A stretch of 64,000 bases of DNA from SAR202-VII-2 sp965263165 (GTDB taxonomy: Bacteria; Chloroflexota; Dehalococcoidia; Lucifugimonadales; SAR202-VII-2), in assembly GCA_965263165.1 (NCBI GenBank), contig OZ253584.1, positions 2,480,001 to 2,544,000 on the forward strand, read 5' to 3'. The position numbers were made by a program, and so were the translations under genes. Below, in pieces: positions 50,127-59,473 of this stretch (position 1 is the stretch's first letter; every line of letters begins with the position of its first letter). Under the pieces are notes generated by a model. It searched no databases. It worked only from the letters and a program-made list of their open reading frames with translations, and was not told the DNA's origin.

Positions 50127-51377
50127 GCCGGGTTCAGGAGAGGCTGGCCGCTGCGGGCGCGTCCTGCCTCTGTGCAGACCCAGCGCAACGGCCACGAGCA
50201 ACAGGGCGACGCCTCCGCTGGCCAGGAAGCCGAGGGTTATTCCAACCGCAGTGATGATGACCCCGCTGGCGGAGGGGGCGGTCAGCGCCGCCACCTGATT
50301 GCCGCTCGTGCGCACTCCCATGGCCACGCCCCGCCCGCCGGGCGGGGCCTCCTCGCTGAACATGGCAAGGAGCAGGGGGAGGCTGATGCCCACGCCGACG
50401 CCGTAAAGCAGCGATATGAGGTACACCTGGGGTATCGCCGTGAGATGCGGGGAGATGACCAAGGATAGGGCGCCTATCGCCAGGGAGCCCCCGGCGACCG
50501 CGGGACGGCTGCCAAACTTGGCGGCCCTGCCTGCGCCGAGCGCTGTCACCGTCGCCACGACTGAGGTGCTGGAGATTACGGTGGCGGCCACGCCCTCGGC
50601 CATGCCGCCCTCGATGAGAAAGAGGGGGAAGAAGGCGGTCCACGTGGTCTGGTACCAGACGCGCACGAAGGTGAGGATGACGGCGATCTGTATTCCCACG
50701 AGATGGACTTGGTGGTAGGCCGCGGAGAAGCCAGCGGAAGACTGCTGGGTGGTGTTGGGCGCGGCGCGGGGCAGGGTGATTGGCTTGAGAGCCAAGCCAA
50801 TCACAACAAAAAACAGAGCGACCGCGGCGATGAAGAAGAAGCCGTCCTTATAGCCCATGAACTGGGCTGCCGGCCCGATGAGCAACGGGGCCACCATGGT
50901 CCCGACGTTGGTGGCGAAGCTGAAGCGTCCCGTAATGGTGACGCGCTGGGAGGGATGGCCGACGTTGGTGATATAGGTCTGGATGGCGACCCATGCGGAG
51001 GTCCTGGCCGCCCCTAGACCCAATTGAACGAGGAACAAGACCGCGTAGCTGGTCGTGAAGCCCATGACGATGGCAAGGCCTGTGCACAGGGCGGTGCCCA
51101 GGACGAACACGCGTTGTGGGCCTATGCGCTGCGCCAGGGCTCCGGACGGGATGCTGGTAACGGCGGCAACGAGTGAGCCGGCGCCTATGAGGAAGCCAAT
51201 GAGGACCAACGGCATGTCCAGCTCCCGCGCGCGTAGGGGGAGGAGGAACGTGACGATCAGGGCGAAGCTGAAGCTGAACGTGCCTGCGACGTAGGCCAAC
51301 AGTAGATGGGTGTTGCCCAACCGGGTGAAGCCGTCTCCGGCGCCTCCCGATGACCTGGCGGGCCCGGCCGAGGTCAT
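50118..51377 (-). CDS. MFS transporter, 12-helix type
   Basis: 419 residues, strongly hydrophobic with about 12 helices. The motif A-like loop is reduced to GALAQRIGPQRV. A hydrophilic central loop lies near residues 200-220 and LPLLLAMFSEEAPPGGRG in the second half. Could carry a carboxylate linked to the adjacent CoA-transferase pair, but it is on the opposite strand. Substrate unknown. Confidence 0.8.
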   Translation of the reverse strand: MTSAGPARSSGGAGDGFTRLGNTHLLLAYVAGTFSFSFALIVTFLLPLRARELDMPLVLIGFLIGAGSLVAAVTSIPSGALAQRIGPQRVFVLGTALCTGLAIVMGFTTSYAVLFLVQLGLGAARTSAWVAIQTYITNVGHPSQRVTITGRFSFATNVGTMVAPLLIGPAAQFMGYKDGFFFIAAVALFFVVIGLALKPITLPRAAPNTTQQSSAGFSAAYHQVHLVGIQIAVILTFVRVWYQTTWTAFFPLFLIEGGMAEGVAATVISSTSVVATVTALGAGRAAKFGSRPAVAGGSLAIGALSLVISPHLTAIPQVYLISLLYGVGVGISLPLLLAMFSEEAPPGGRGVAMGVRTSGNQVAALTAPSASGVIITAVGITLGFLASGGVALLLVAVALGLHRGRTRPQRPASPEPGSL

Positions 51378-51533
51378 TGAGGAATGTTCCCGGCGGGTGT
51401 TGTGTCTTTCCCTGTGGCGGCAGCGACCATGAGCGGTATTTTACACCACGGAGGCGTTGGATTCCGTTGACATGGCGGCGGGACGGCCTTATGTTGCCGG
51501 CGATTCGCAATTCACGGTCACAGGAGTGGCGCA

Positions 51534-51854
51534 ATGGCAAAGTATCTGCTCGAAGCTACCTACACGGTCAGCGGCGCGCAGGGTCTTATGGGGGAGGGAG
51601 GGTCCAGCCGGAGGGAGGCGGTCACGCAACTGGTGGAATCTCTGGGTGGGAAAGTGGAGGCGTTTTACTTCGCCTTCGGCGACAGCGACTTTGTTCTGAT
51701 TGCCGACTTCCCGGATTCCGCCAGCGCCGTCGCGGCATCGCTGACGGCGGGGGCGGCAGGTGGGATAGGGGTGAAGACAACGGTGCTGATCACGGCGGAG
51801 GAAGTGGACGAGGCTGTGCAGAAGCGGGGCTCGTACAGGGCGCCGGGCGCCTAA
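51534..51854 (+). CDS. GYD-domain protein
   Basis: 106 residues, a small alpha/beta protein of the GYD family: KYLLEATYTVSGAQGL at the start, LGGKVEAFYFAFGDSDFVL centrally and the final TVLITAEEVDEAV. The family is related to ferredoxin-like dimeric barrel folds and has no known reaction. Single gene; GGAGTG precedes the ATG. A C-type intergenic motif follows at 51868-51910. Confidence 0.75.
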   Translation: MAKYLLEATYTVSGAQGLMGEGGSSRREAVTQLVESLGGKVEAFYFAFGDSDFVLIADFPDSASAVAASLTAGAAGGIGVKTTVLITAEEVDEAVQKRGSYRAPGA

Positions 51855-51931
51855 TTGTAGCGCCGGTGGGGGACAAGACCCCCTTCCTAGCCTGCCCCCG
51901 AGTACGGGAGCAGCGACGGGACGCCTCGCCC

Positions 51932-52753
51932 TCAGCCCTTGTTCCACTCCTGCTGTCCGGCAGGCTCGTTGGTAATGGGCGTGGTGACGGTGAGGCCGGC
52001 GTCCACCGGAAGGACGACCCCTGTAACCCAGCGGGCCTCGTCGCTGGCGAGGTAGAGGGCGGCGTAGCCGATGTCCCATCCGGTCCCCTCGGCGCCGAGG
52101 GGAGAAGCGTCGCGGCGCCGGTCGCGGAGGACGCCATCCATGCGCGGGGCCACCATAGGCGTGTAGACAAGGCCGGGGGCGATGCAATTCACCCTGACGT
52201 TGCCCCGGCCGTGGTCTGCGGCCATGGAGAAGGTCAGGCCGATGACGGCCGCCTTTGAGGCAGTGTAGGGCGTGCTGTGATGCGCCCGCAAGCCTGCAGT
52301 GGACGATATGTTGATGATCGAGCCGCCTCCGGTCTCCATCATGCGGGGGATGGCGTGGCGGCTGGTGAGCATCATGCTCTTCACGTTGACTGCCATGACG
52401 CGGTCCCACTCCTCCTCTGTGACATCGAGGACGGACCCGCGCTTGGAGATCCCCACGTTGTTCATCAGGATGTCGAGTCGTTCGTAGCGCTGGATTGCGG
52501 CCTCGACGAGGCTGCGGCAGTCGCCATCCGAGGTCACGTCTGCCTGGAAGACCGACGCGTCGCCGCCCTCTTGTAGGATGGCGGCCAGGGTTTCCTGGGC
52601 GCGGTCTGCGAGGGCGTCAACGAGGAGCACCTTGGCGCCTTCCCTGGCGAAAAGGATGGCAGTGGCCTTGCCGTTGCCGATGCCTGGGCCGCTGGAGCCT
52701 GCGCCGGTGACAATGGCGACCTTGCCCTCCAACCTGGGGCGGCGTTCCGGCAT
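51932..52753 (-). CDS. SDR-family oxidoreductase
   Basis: 273 residues. The cofactor loop is VAIVTGAGSSGPGIGNGKA, longer than the usual TGxxxGIG, with Ser-Gly-Pro inserted. NNVG, INISSTAG and the catalytic YTASKAAV follow. Single-gene unit upstream of the convergent GYD gene. Substrate unknown. Confidence 0.85.
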   Translation of the reverse strand: MPERRPRLEGKVAIVTGAGSSGPGIGNGKATAILFAREGAKVLLVDALADRAQETLAAILQEGGDASVFQADVTSDGDCRSLVEAAIQRYERLDILMNNVGISKRGSVLDVTEEEWDRVMAVNVKSMMLTSRHAIPRMMETGGGSIINISSTAGLRAHHSTPYTASKAAVIGLTFSMAADHGRGNVRVNCIAPGLVYTPMVAPRMDGVLRDRRRDASPLGAEGTGWDIGYAALYLASDEARWVTGVVLPVDAGLTVTTPITNEPAGQQEWNKG

Positions 52754-52875
52754 GATGTCCTCCGTTCGCGGTTACAACGCTCGCAGGGTCAATACGCGCC
52801 TATTGTTGCCCACGGCGTACCCGGTTGTCACGTCTTGGGCCAACTACGGACCGCGTGGCAGAGGAGCCATTAAAA

Positions 52876-52910
52876 AGAGGAAGGGGCCCTAATGCAGGGC
52901 CCCTTCCTCT
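52876..52910 (-). terminator. Rho-independent terminator of the RRM gene
   Basis: A perfect 15-bp stem (52876-52890 with 52896-52910, arms AGAGGAAGGGGCCCT) with a five-base loop and a TTTTT tail on the minus strand, 19 bases beyond the RRM stop. Confidence 0.88.
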
Positions 52911-52928
52911 ACTGCGAGACGGTGAAAA

Positions 52929-53222
52929 CTACCAGCGGCGAGGGCCGCTACCTCCGCTGCCTCCGGGGCTGGACCGTTGCTCGCGAGGCTTGGCCTCGTT
53001 GACGGTGAGGCTGCGGCCTGAGAGATCCTTGCCGTTCATTCCGGTGATGGCGCTCTGGGCCTGGGCGAGATCTCGCATCTCAACGAAGCCGAAACCCTTG
53101 GACCTGCCGGAGTAGCGGTCAGTGACGACCTGGGCCGACTCGACGTCGCCGTAGGCGGCGAAGGCCCGCTCCAGATCAGCATCCTGGGTCTCGTAGGACA
53201 GATTTCCGACATAGATACGCAT
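52929..53222 (-). CDS. RRM-type RNA-binding protein
   Basis: 97 residues: a single RNA-recognition motif with RNP2 IYVGNLSY and RNP1 SKGFGFVEM, then a short Gly/Ser/Arg-rich tail (SSPGGSGGSGPRRW). This layout is that of the cyanobacterial and Chloroflexota cold-responsive RNA chaperones. The ATG at 53222 has AAGGAG seven bases before it. A -10 box at 53347-53352 would give a leader of about 118 bases, with a palindrome at the start site. A strong terminator follows. Confidence 0.9.
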   Translation of the reverse strand: MRIYVGNLSYETQDADLERAFAAYGDVESAQVVTDRYSGRSKGFGFVEMRDLAQAQSAITGMNGKDLSGRSLTVNEAKPREQRSSPGGSGGSGPRRW

Positions 53223-53333
53223 GGTGGCACTCCTTGCCAGCAAGATTCCGAGCCTTCCTGTGCAAGGGCGCCGATGCCAGAGAAGTTAGCGGGGCTAAAC
53301 ACGCAGGGCAGGAACGACAAGTACACGTGAGGT

Positions 53334-53352
53334 CTACGGTTACCGTAGTATA
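53334..53352 (-). promoter_or_regulatory. -10 box and palindrome at the RRM start site
   Basis: On the minus strand TATACT (53352-53347) is followed directly by the palindrome CTACGG-TTA-CCGTAG (53334-53348), covering the expected start. No good -35 is seen. The palindrome may be an operator or a 5'-end hairpin. Confidence 0.45.
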
Positions 53353-53497
53353 GCATATGAGGCCACGACGCGTAAAGGGGGTAGGGGTTCCGGGGGGCGG
53401 GTCGGCCGCGTCTGCTAGACTGCCGTGGCCGGGGCTATGCAGAAGAGCCGGGGGAGGCCAAACTGCGGGCGTAACCGAGCCGGCAAGGAGGAACGGT

Positions 53498-54502
53498 ATG
53501 GTTGGAACAACCTGGTCTCGAACGCCCATCGAGCGGAACATCGCCATGGAGCTGGTGCGGGTTACGGAGGCCGCTGCTCTTTCGGCGACGCGTTACATGG
53601 GGCTGGGGGACAAGGAGCTTGTGGACCAAGCCGCTGTGGACGCCATGCGGTTCACGCTGGGATCGGTGGCAATGGACGGCGTTGTGGTCATCGGGGAGGG
53701 GGAGAAAGACTTGGCGCCCATGCTGTACAACGGGGAAGTCCTGGGCACCGGCTCTCCGCCGGCGGTGGACATCGCCGTGGATCCCATTGACGGCACGACG
53801 TTGCTTTCCAAGGGACTGCCGGGGGCCATCGCCGTCGTGGCCCTAGCGGCCCGCGGGGCGATGAACTGTCCGATGGAGGTCTTGTACATGGACAAGATCG
53901 TCGCCGGGCCGGAAGCCCGGGGGGCCATCGACATCAACGCCTCGGTTGGCGACAACCTGCGGAACATCGCCGGGGCCATGCGCCGCAAGGTCAGTGAGCT
54001 GACTGTGGTGGCCCTCGACCGGCCTCGGCACGAGGTGCTGTTGCAGGAAATTCGCTCTGCCGGGGCGAGAGTGAAGCTCATTACCGACGGCGACGTGGCC
54101 GCCGGCATAGCGGCCGCGCTGCCGGATACGGGTGTTGATGTACTCATGGGCATTGGAGGGACGCCGGAGGGGGTAATAACGGCTGCCGCGATTCGCTGCA
54201 CCGGCGGTGAAATTCAGTGCAAGGCGTGGCCCCGTAATGACGACGAACGGCGGGCGGCTGCGAACGCCGGCCTGGACCTGGAGCGCGTCTACAGCACGGA
54301 GGAGTTGGTCAGCGGCCAGGACGTCTTCTTTGCGGCCACGGGCGCCAGCGACGGGGACCTGCTGAAGGGCGTGAGGTACTTCGGGAACGGAGCGCGGACG
54401 CAGTCGCTGGTCATGCGGTCGCGTTCGGGCACGATCCGCTGGATCGAGTCGATTCACGACTTCGAGCGGCTTGACAAGGTGCGATTCGAGGAATCGGCGT
54501 GA
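53498..54502 (+). CDS. glpX: Class II fructose-1,6-bisphosphatase (GlpX)
   Basis: 334 residues. Hydrolyses fructose-1,6-bisphosphate in gluconeogenesis. Metal/phosphate motifs are VVIGEGEKDLAPMLYNGE and VDPIDGTTLLSKG. Then ITDGDVAAGIAAAL, MGIGGTPEGVITAAAI and FAATGASDGDLLKGV, all typical of GlpX. The ATG at 53498 has AAGGAGG six bases before it. Divergent from the RRM gene and 64 bases before hyuB on the same strand. Confidence 0.95.
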   Translation: MVGTTWSRTPIERNIAMELVRVTEAAALSATRYMGLGDKELVDQAAVDAMRFTLGSVAMDGVVVIGEGEKDLAPMLYNGEVLGTGSPPAVDIAVDPIDGTTLLSKGLPGAIAVVALAARGAMNCPMEVLYMDKIVAGPEARGAIDINASVGDNLRNIAGAMRRKVSELTVVALDRPRHEVLLQEIRSAGARVKLITDGDVAAGIAAALPDTGVDVLMGIGGTPEGVITAAAIRCTGGEIQCKAWPRNDDERRAAANAGLDLERVYSTEELVSGQDVFFAATGASDGDLLKGVRYFGNGARTQSLVMRSRSGTIRWIESIHDFERLDKVRFEESA

Positions 54503-54566
54503 GATTGGGCGTCCTGGGTGTGGTGGTGTGGTATTGTAGCGATTGAGGATGCTGGGAGGTGGAACC

Positions 54567-56363
54567 GTGCGCGCGGACGCCATCGATCGGGAGATTATCA
54601 GGAATGCCTTGAACACGGCCGCCCTGGAGATGACCGTCTCCATGGAGCGGACCAGCCGCTCTCCCATCGTCAATGAGAGCCGGGACTTCTCCACAGCCAT
54701 TTTGGACGGCAAGAGCCGAGCCATCGCTCAAGGGTTGGGTTCGCCGGTGCTGATGGCCGCAATCAAGCACTCCGTGAGAGCCATCCTCGACGCATTCCCT
54801 GATGACATCAGCCCCGGCGATCTCTTCATCAACAACGATCCCTTTTCGGGTGGCTCTCACCTGGGCGACACCACCATCGCATTGCCCGTGTTCCACAATG
54901 GGAGCCTGGCGTTCATCGTCTCAGTGAGGTCGCACCTTCCGGACGGCGCGGGAGGCGGCGCTCGCCCAGGAGGCATGTATCCCGCCGCCACCGAGATTTT
55001 CGAGGAGGGCGTCCGCTTCCCCCCTTTCAAGCTCTGCGAGGGTGGTGAACTCTGGGGGGACCGTTTCGACTGGGTCGTTCGGAACACCCGGTTCAAGGCT
55101 TGGACCATCGGCGACGTCAGCGCCATGATCGCTTCCTGCCAGGTGGCGGAGACGCGCATTCGCGGCCTCATCGAGAAGTACGGATTCGAGGCGGTGAAGG
55201 ACGCCTGGGAATACGCGCTCGACTACGCCGAGAGGCTGTTTATAGCAGAGGTGGAGTCTTGGGCGGACGGCACGTACAGGGGCGTCGCTTACATGGACTC
55301 GGACGGGTTCTATGAGTGGGACATCAAGGTGCAGGTCGACGTTACTATAGACGGGGGCAGGTTGGTTATGGACTTCAGCGGCGCCGACCCTCAAACCAGA
55401 GGATTCGCGAACAGCGGTGCCGGCAACACCCTCAGCTACGCGTTCATCGCTCTATGCAGCGTACTGGACGAGACGATCCCCAAGAACGATGGCATCTTCC
55501 GGGCAGTCACCACGATACTCCCTGAGGGCACGCTGTTGAATCCGACCGATGGGTCGCCCACTGGCCTTTGCACCCTCCACCCCGGCGCCGAGATCGCTCA
55601 GGCTCTGACCTTGGCCTTGTCTCAGGCTGTGCCGGAGAAGGTGGGGCATCCTTGGGACACCCGGGTCAAGGGCGTCATTTCGGGCACGGACCCGCGGTCC
55701 GGCAACCGCTACGTGGCCCACCCATTTGTGACCAACGCCGCCGGACCCGGCGGCACATACGGTCTGGACGGGTGGGGAGGCGGCTCAGGGATGCGGGGCG
55801 GCATGGCCTACACGACTGCGGAAATGTACGAGACGCACTATCCTCACCGCGTGGAGCAGCGGGAGTTTATGACCGACTCCTGTGGACCTGGCAAATGGCG
55901 GGGCGGTCCAGGAACCCGGACGGTCATCAAGATTCTGGGCCACACGGCGCTGGCCAATTACATGGTCTGGGGTGGCAGACATCCTTGCCCGCCTCTCTGT
56001 GGCGGTGTCGCAGGCAGGCCCAACCAGGCGGAATTCCTCTACAAAGGGGGGGACTCCGAGCACCTAGCTGGGGGGGAGTCCTTGGAACGCTGGCTGGATA
56101 ACGAAGACGCAATCCAGACGTCCCGTGGCGGCGGCGGTGGTTGGGGTGACCCTCTAGAGTGGGACCCTGCCATGGTGCGAGAGGACGTGCTGGACGAATA
56201 CCTTTCGGTCGCGGGCGCCCACAACGACTACGGCGTAGTCATCGACCCGGAAACGCTCGATGTTGATGAGGATGCCACTAGGGCCGTGCGCCATGCGATG
56301 CGAGAAGTGGCGGTTCCAGCCGGCGCCGAGGGGCCTGTGACTTTGTTGGAAGGCGGAGCCTGA
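54567..56363 (+). CDS. hyuB: Hydantoinase B / 5-oxoprolinase B-type subunit
   Basis: 598 residues of the HyuB family: RADAIDREIIRNAL, SMERTSRSPIVNESRDFSTA, ISPGDLFINNDPFSGGSHLGD, then DFSGADPQTRGFANSG and the Gly-rich RGGGGGWGDPLEWDP end. Such proteins form the B subunit of ATP-dependent hydantoinases, 5-oxoprolinases or acetone carboxylase-like enzymes, with a HyuA partner. No HyuA gene is in the window. Start GTG with GGGAGG seven bases before it. A link with the D-glutamate cyclase genes through 5-oxoproline is possible but speculative. Confidence 0.88.
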   Translation: MRADAIDREIIRNALNTAALEMTVSMERTSRSPIVNESRDFSTAILDGKSRAIAQGLGSPVLMAAIKHSVRAILDAFPDDISPGDLFINNDPFSGGSHLGDTTIALPVFHNGSLAFIVSVRSHLPDGAGGGARPGGMYPAATEIFEEGVRFPPFKLCEGGELWGDRFDWVVRNTRFKAWTIGDVSAMIASCQVAETRIRGLIEKYGFEAVKDAWEYALDYAERLFIAEVESWADGTYRGVAYMDSDGFYEWDIKVQVDVTIDGGRLVMDFSGADPQTRGFANSGAGNTLSYAFIALCSVLDETIPKNDGIFRAVTTILPEGTLLNPTDGSPTGLCTLHPGAEIAQALTLALSQAVPEKVGHPWDTRVKGVISGTDPRSGNRYVAHPFVTNAAGPGGTYGLDGWGGGSGMRGGMAYTTAEMYETHYPHRVEQREFMTDSCGPGKWRGGPGTRTVIKILGHTALANYMVWGGRHPCPPLCGGVAGRPNQAEFLYKGGDSEHLAGGESLERWLDNEDAIQTSRGGGGGWGDPLEWDPAMVREDVLDEYLSVAGAHNDYGVVIDPETLDVDEDATRAVRHAMREVAVPAGAEGPVTLLEGGA

Positions 56364-56499
56364 GCGGCGCGAGCGAGGCATAGTTCGCAACCGGTCGCGC
56401 TAAGGCTCTCGGCATACGGTCGTTGGTGCCCGGCAATAGTCCAATTCAACCTTCAAAGGCCGCAATCCTGCCTGGGAGAACCTTTCCCAAGCAGTAAAT

Positions 56500-57270
56500 T
56501 CAATGCAGCAGCCGCCCGGCGTTGACCAGAATGGCCTGTCCCGTGACGATGGAGCTGAGGTCGGAGAGGAGATAGAGGGCCGTTCCCACGATGTCATCGG
56601 GGTAGGCGACCCGTTTGAGAATGAAGCTGGATTGGCTCATCGCCTCATGCGCCTGGATGGTTTCCTCTGTGGGGTCTTCGTCGCTCAGGGTAAGCCCGGG
56701 ACATATGGAATTGACCCTGATATTGAACTGGCCGAGCTCGCGGGCCATGGCCCGGCTGATGCCCAGAACCGCCGCCTTGGAAACCGTGTACGGCAGTTGC
56801 CCTGCGGTGCCGTTGAACGCGGCGTTGGAGGACACGTTGACGATGCTCCCTTGGTTCCGCTCCTTCATCGCCGCGGCGATGGCTCGGGAGCAGAGCCAGA
56901 CTCCCTTGACGTTGACGGCCATGGTGCGATCCCATTCCTCTTCCGTGATTTCGTCGTAGGCGCCGCGGGGGGCGGGGATGGTGAGGTAAATGGCGGCGTT
57001 GTTGACCAGCCCGTCGATTTGGCCAAAGTGGGTGACGGTTCGCTGCGTCATGTCCACACAACTGTTCAAGTTGGCGACGTCGGTCTGTAGGGGGAGGGCC
57101 TCGCCCCCGGCTTCTCCAACCTCCCGGGCGACCCGTTCTGCGGCGGCCACGTCGATGTCGGCAACCGCGACGCGGCCACCTTCGCGAGCGATAGCCAAGC
57201 AGTAGGCCCGGCCAATGCCGTGGCCGCCTCCCGTCACGACAACGACCTTCGATTCGAGTAGTGAAGCCAC
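56500..57270 (-). CDS. SDR-family oxidoreductase
   Basis: 256 residues: VVVVTGGGHGIGRAYCLA, VAVADIDVAAAERVAREV, LVNNAAIY, VNVSSNAAFNG and the catalytic YTVSKAAVLG. The GTG at 57270 has GAGGGGG six bases before it; upstream extensions are low-complexity Arg/Pro/Ser and unlikely to be coding. Substrate unknown. The 355-base gap to the ABC binding-protein gene holds that gene's promoter and nothing else recognised. Confidence 0.87.
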   Translation of the reverse strand: MASLLESKVVVVTGGGHGIGRAYCLAIAREGGRVAVADIDVAAAERVAREVGEAGGEALPLQTDVANLNSCVDMTQRTVTHFGQIDGLVNNAAIYLTIPAPRGAYDEITEEEWDRTMAVNVKGVWLCSRAIAAAMKERNQGSIVNVSSNAAFNGTAGQLPYTVSKAAVLGISRAMARELGQFNIRVNSICPGLTLSDEDPTEETIQAHEAMSQSSFILKRVAYPDDIVGTALYLLSDLSSIVTGQAILVNAGRLLH

Positions 57271-57510
57271 GGCGCCCCCTCTTTTGCGAAATGCCGCTTT
57301 GAGATTGTGCAACGCCGCCGGCAACGTTGGCTGCGGTGCGGGCCGCGTGGGCAGGCGAGCCGGCGGAGAACGGCTTGAGCCGCTGGGCCTGATGGTACCG
57401 CGGTTGGCGCCTCTCCGTGAAGGCGGATGTTGGATTGGGCATCGACTACGAAACCGGTGGAACAATGGAAAGAGGTTGACGAAAGAAGAGCGCCTCAGCG
57501 GCGGCGGGGA

Positions 57511-57538
57511 TTGACCTTAACTAACCGCGTGCTATGCT
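57511..57538 (+). promoter_or_regulatory. Promoter of the ABC substrate-binding protein
   Basis: TTGACC (57511-57516), a 16-base spacer and TATGCT (57533-57538), 88 bases before the start codon. Confidence 0.6.
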
Positions 57539-57625
57539 GACCGCGATGACCATCTCTTGCCGCCATCGCAGCGGCCCGCGTCCAAGAGGGGCTGTCGCCA
57601 AGGAACCATGACTAGGGAGGATGCA

Positions 57626-59341
57626 ATGAAGCGATACTTATCCCCCGCATTTCTAGCGCTTTTCTTGGTGTTGAGCCTGGGACTCGGGCTGGCATGCAGC
57701 GACCCTACGGCAACGCCCGCGCCCACAAGCTCTGCCGCACCCACCGATTCTGGCAGCGGCACAACGATGGACCCGACCATGGCGCCGACGATGGCCCCTA
57801 CAATGGCGCCCACTGCAAGCGAACCCAAAGTTCTGAGGTTCGCCACGGCCAACTTCGGATCAGAGCGGTTGGACCCCAGCGCAGCGTCGATTGCCGCGTC
57901 GGTGGGGCTGGTTGGCCCTCTGTGGGACTGGCTGACGTACATCGCCCCTGACGGGCAACTTCATCCTGAGCTGGCGACCAATTGGGAGCAGGTGGGCGAC
58001 GGCACGGCGTGGGAAATCAAGCTGCGGCAGGGTGTGAAGTTCCACAACGGCGACGGCATGACTGCCGAGGACCTGCGGTTCACCATGCTGGAAGTCTGGC
58101 CGCGCGACGAGGCTTCCAGCTCCCGGAAGGCGCAGTTCTCCAGTGATATCCTTGACGTGGAGATTGTGGACCCGCACACGGTCATCATTCACACCGATGG
58201 GGTCTGGCCCACGCTTCCCTTCGATGTCTCTCAGCAGCCGGGCATCGAGGGCATCATTCTGCCCAAGGACTACATTGGCCAGGTTGGGTGGGACGGTTTC
58301 GAGCAGGCGCCTGTCGGCACGGGCCCCTATAGCTTCGTGGAGCACAACTTCGGGGACTCGATTACGTTTGAGCGCTTTGAGGACTACTGGGGCCCTAGGC
58401 CCGGCTTTGACTGGCTGGAGCTGATAGCGGTGCCGGAGTCGTCGACCCGGGTGGCGATGCTCAAGCGCAACGAAGTCGACGTGGCCGAAATCATACTGGA
58501 TCAGGCGGAGGATCTTGCGGAGTCGGGCTTCAAGATAGCGTCAGACCCTCAGCCCACCGTCCTTCGCTACCACCTGTGGGGCTCCTACTACGGAGAGCCC
58601 GGCTTTGATGGCGAGGGTTTCGCCGACCCGGGCCCCATTGGGGACATCAAGGTGCGAGAGGCGCTGAATCTGGCCATCAACAAGGAAGAAATGGCGGAGG
58701 CGTTGTTCCTAGGCAGGGCCGAGCCGGTGGCCGTGTATCCGATCACCTCCCTGGCGATTGGTTTCCCAGAGAACTTGGAGCCCTATGGCTATGACCCCGA
58801 GAGGGCTAAGGAGCTTCTGCGGGAGGCCGGGTATCCCGACGGATTCACCATCAAGATATACTCCTTGGCTGTTGGCGCTTGGCCCCATCTGGATGTCTCA
58901 CAGGTCGTTGCTGGCTATTGGGAAGCGATTGGGGTCAAGTCGAACATCGAGCCCACCGACATTGGGGCGCACCGTCCCCAGTGGTTGAGCTTCCCCCAGG
59001 ACCCAGCGATAGTGGGGGCGGCCACCTTCTTCCCAACCGCGTCCCGCCTGAACGGCTTGGACGACCTGCGGATATGGTGGTCGATACAGGGCAAGAACAA
59101 CCAGCAGGCCGGCAACATCGATGACTTGGCGACAGCGGCCGCAGAGGCAACCACGGTTGAGGAGATTGCCCGGCTGGTCAAAGAGGCTTACCAGAGGATC
59201 CACGACGACTTCCGGGGCCTGCCTCTGGTCGCCGTGGATGGGCCGCTGTGGGGGTACGGCAACAGCGTGGCGGACATGTCGATGGTGCGGAACCACCGCG
59301 GATACCTGCCCCGCAGTTTCGCCGCAGCGGAGCCCAAGTAG
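57626..59341 (+). CDS. ABC transporter family-5 substrate-binding lipoprotein
   Basis: 571 residues. Signal peptide with a lipidation-type Cys24 (LGLGLAC; Gly at -3 is atypical). A low-complexity Thr/Pro linker follows with repeated TMAPTMAPTMAP, then an SBP_bac_5 domain: LHPELATNWEQVGDGTAWEI, LRQGVKFHNGDGMTAEDL, GTGPYSFVEHN and VREALNLAINKEEMAEALF. Binds peptides or other nutrients at the cell surface and passes them to an Opp/Dpp-type permease. AGGGAGG precedes the ATG. The two ATPases follow, separated by a long hairpin. Confidence 0.9.
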   Translation: MKRYLSPAFLALFLVLSLGLGLACSDPTATPAPTSSAAPTDSGSGTTMDPTMAPTMAPTMAPTASEPKVLRFATANFGSERLDPSAASIAASVGLVGPLWDWLTYIAPDGQLHPELATNWEQVGDGTAWEIKLRQGVKFHNGDGMTAEDLRFTMLEVWPRDEASSSRKAQFSSDILDVEIVDPHTVIIHTDGVWPTLPFDVSQQPGIEGIILPKDYIGQVGWDGFEQAPVGTGPYSFVEHNFGDSITFERFEDYWGPRPGFDWLELIAVPESSTRVAMLKRNEVDVAEIILDQAEDLAESGFKIASDPQPTVLRYHLWGSYYGEPGFDGEGFADPGPIGDIKVREALNLAINKEEMAEALFLGRAEPVAVYPITSLAIGFPENLEPYGYDPERAKELLREAGYPDGFTIKIYSLAVGAWPHLDVSQVVAGYWEAIGVKSNIEPTDIGAHRPQWLSFPQDPAIVGAATFFPTASRLNGLDDLRIWWSIQGKNNQQAGNIDDLATAAAEATTVEEIARLVKEAYQRIHDDFRGLPLVAVDGPLWGYGNSVADMSMVRNHRGYLPRSFAAAEPK

Positions 59342-59385
59342 CCGAGGGCGGGCCTGAACAGACTCTACTAATCAATGCACCGGCG

Positions 59386-59422
59386 GCCCTCGCTGGACTG
59401 AGCGCCTCAGTCCAGCGAGGGC
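59386..59422 (+). terminator. 17-bp hairpin between binding protein and oppD
   Basis: A perfect 17-bp stem (59386-59402 with 59406-59422, arm GCCCTCGCTGGACTGAG) with a three-base loop. No T-run follows. It probably stabilises the binding-protein mRNA or partly reduces read-through into the ATPase genes. Confidence 0.6.
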
Positions 59423-59473
59423 TCTCGGCACGCGAAGCAATCGTTTCCCATCGCCCACCGCTACGCTGCGCTG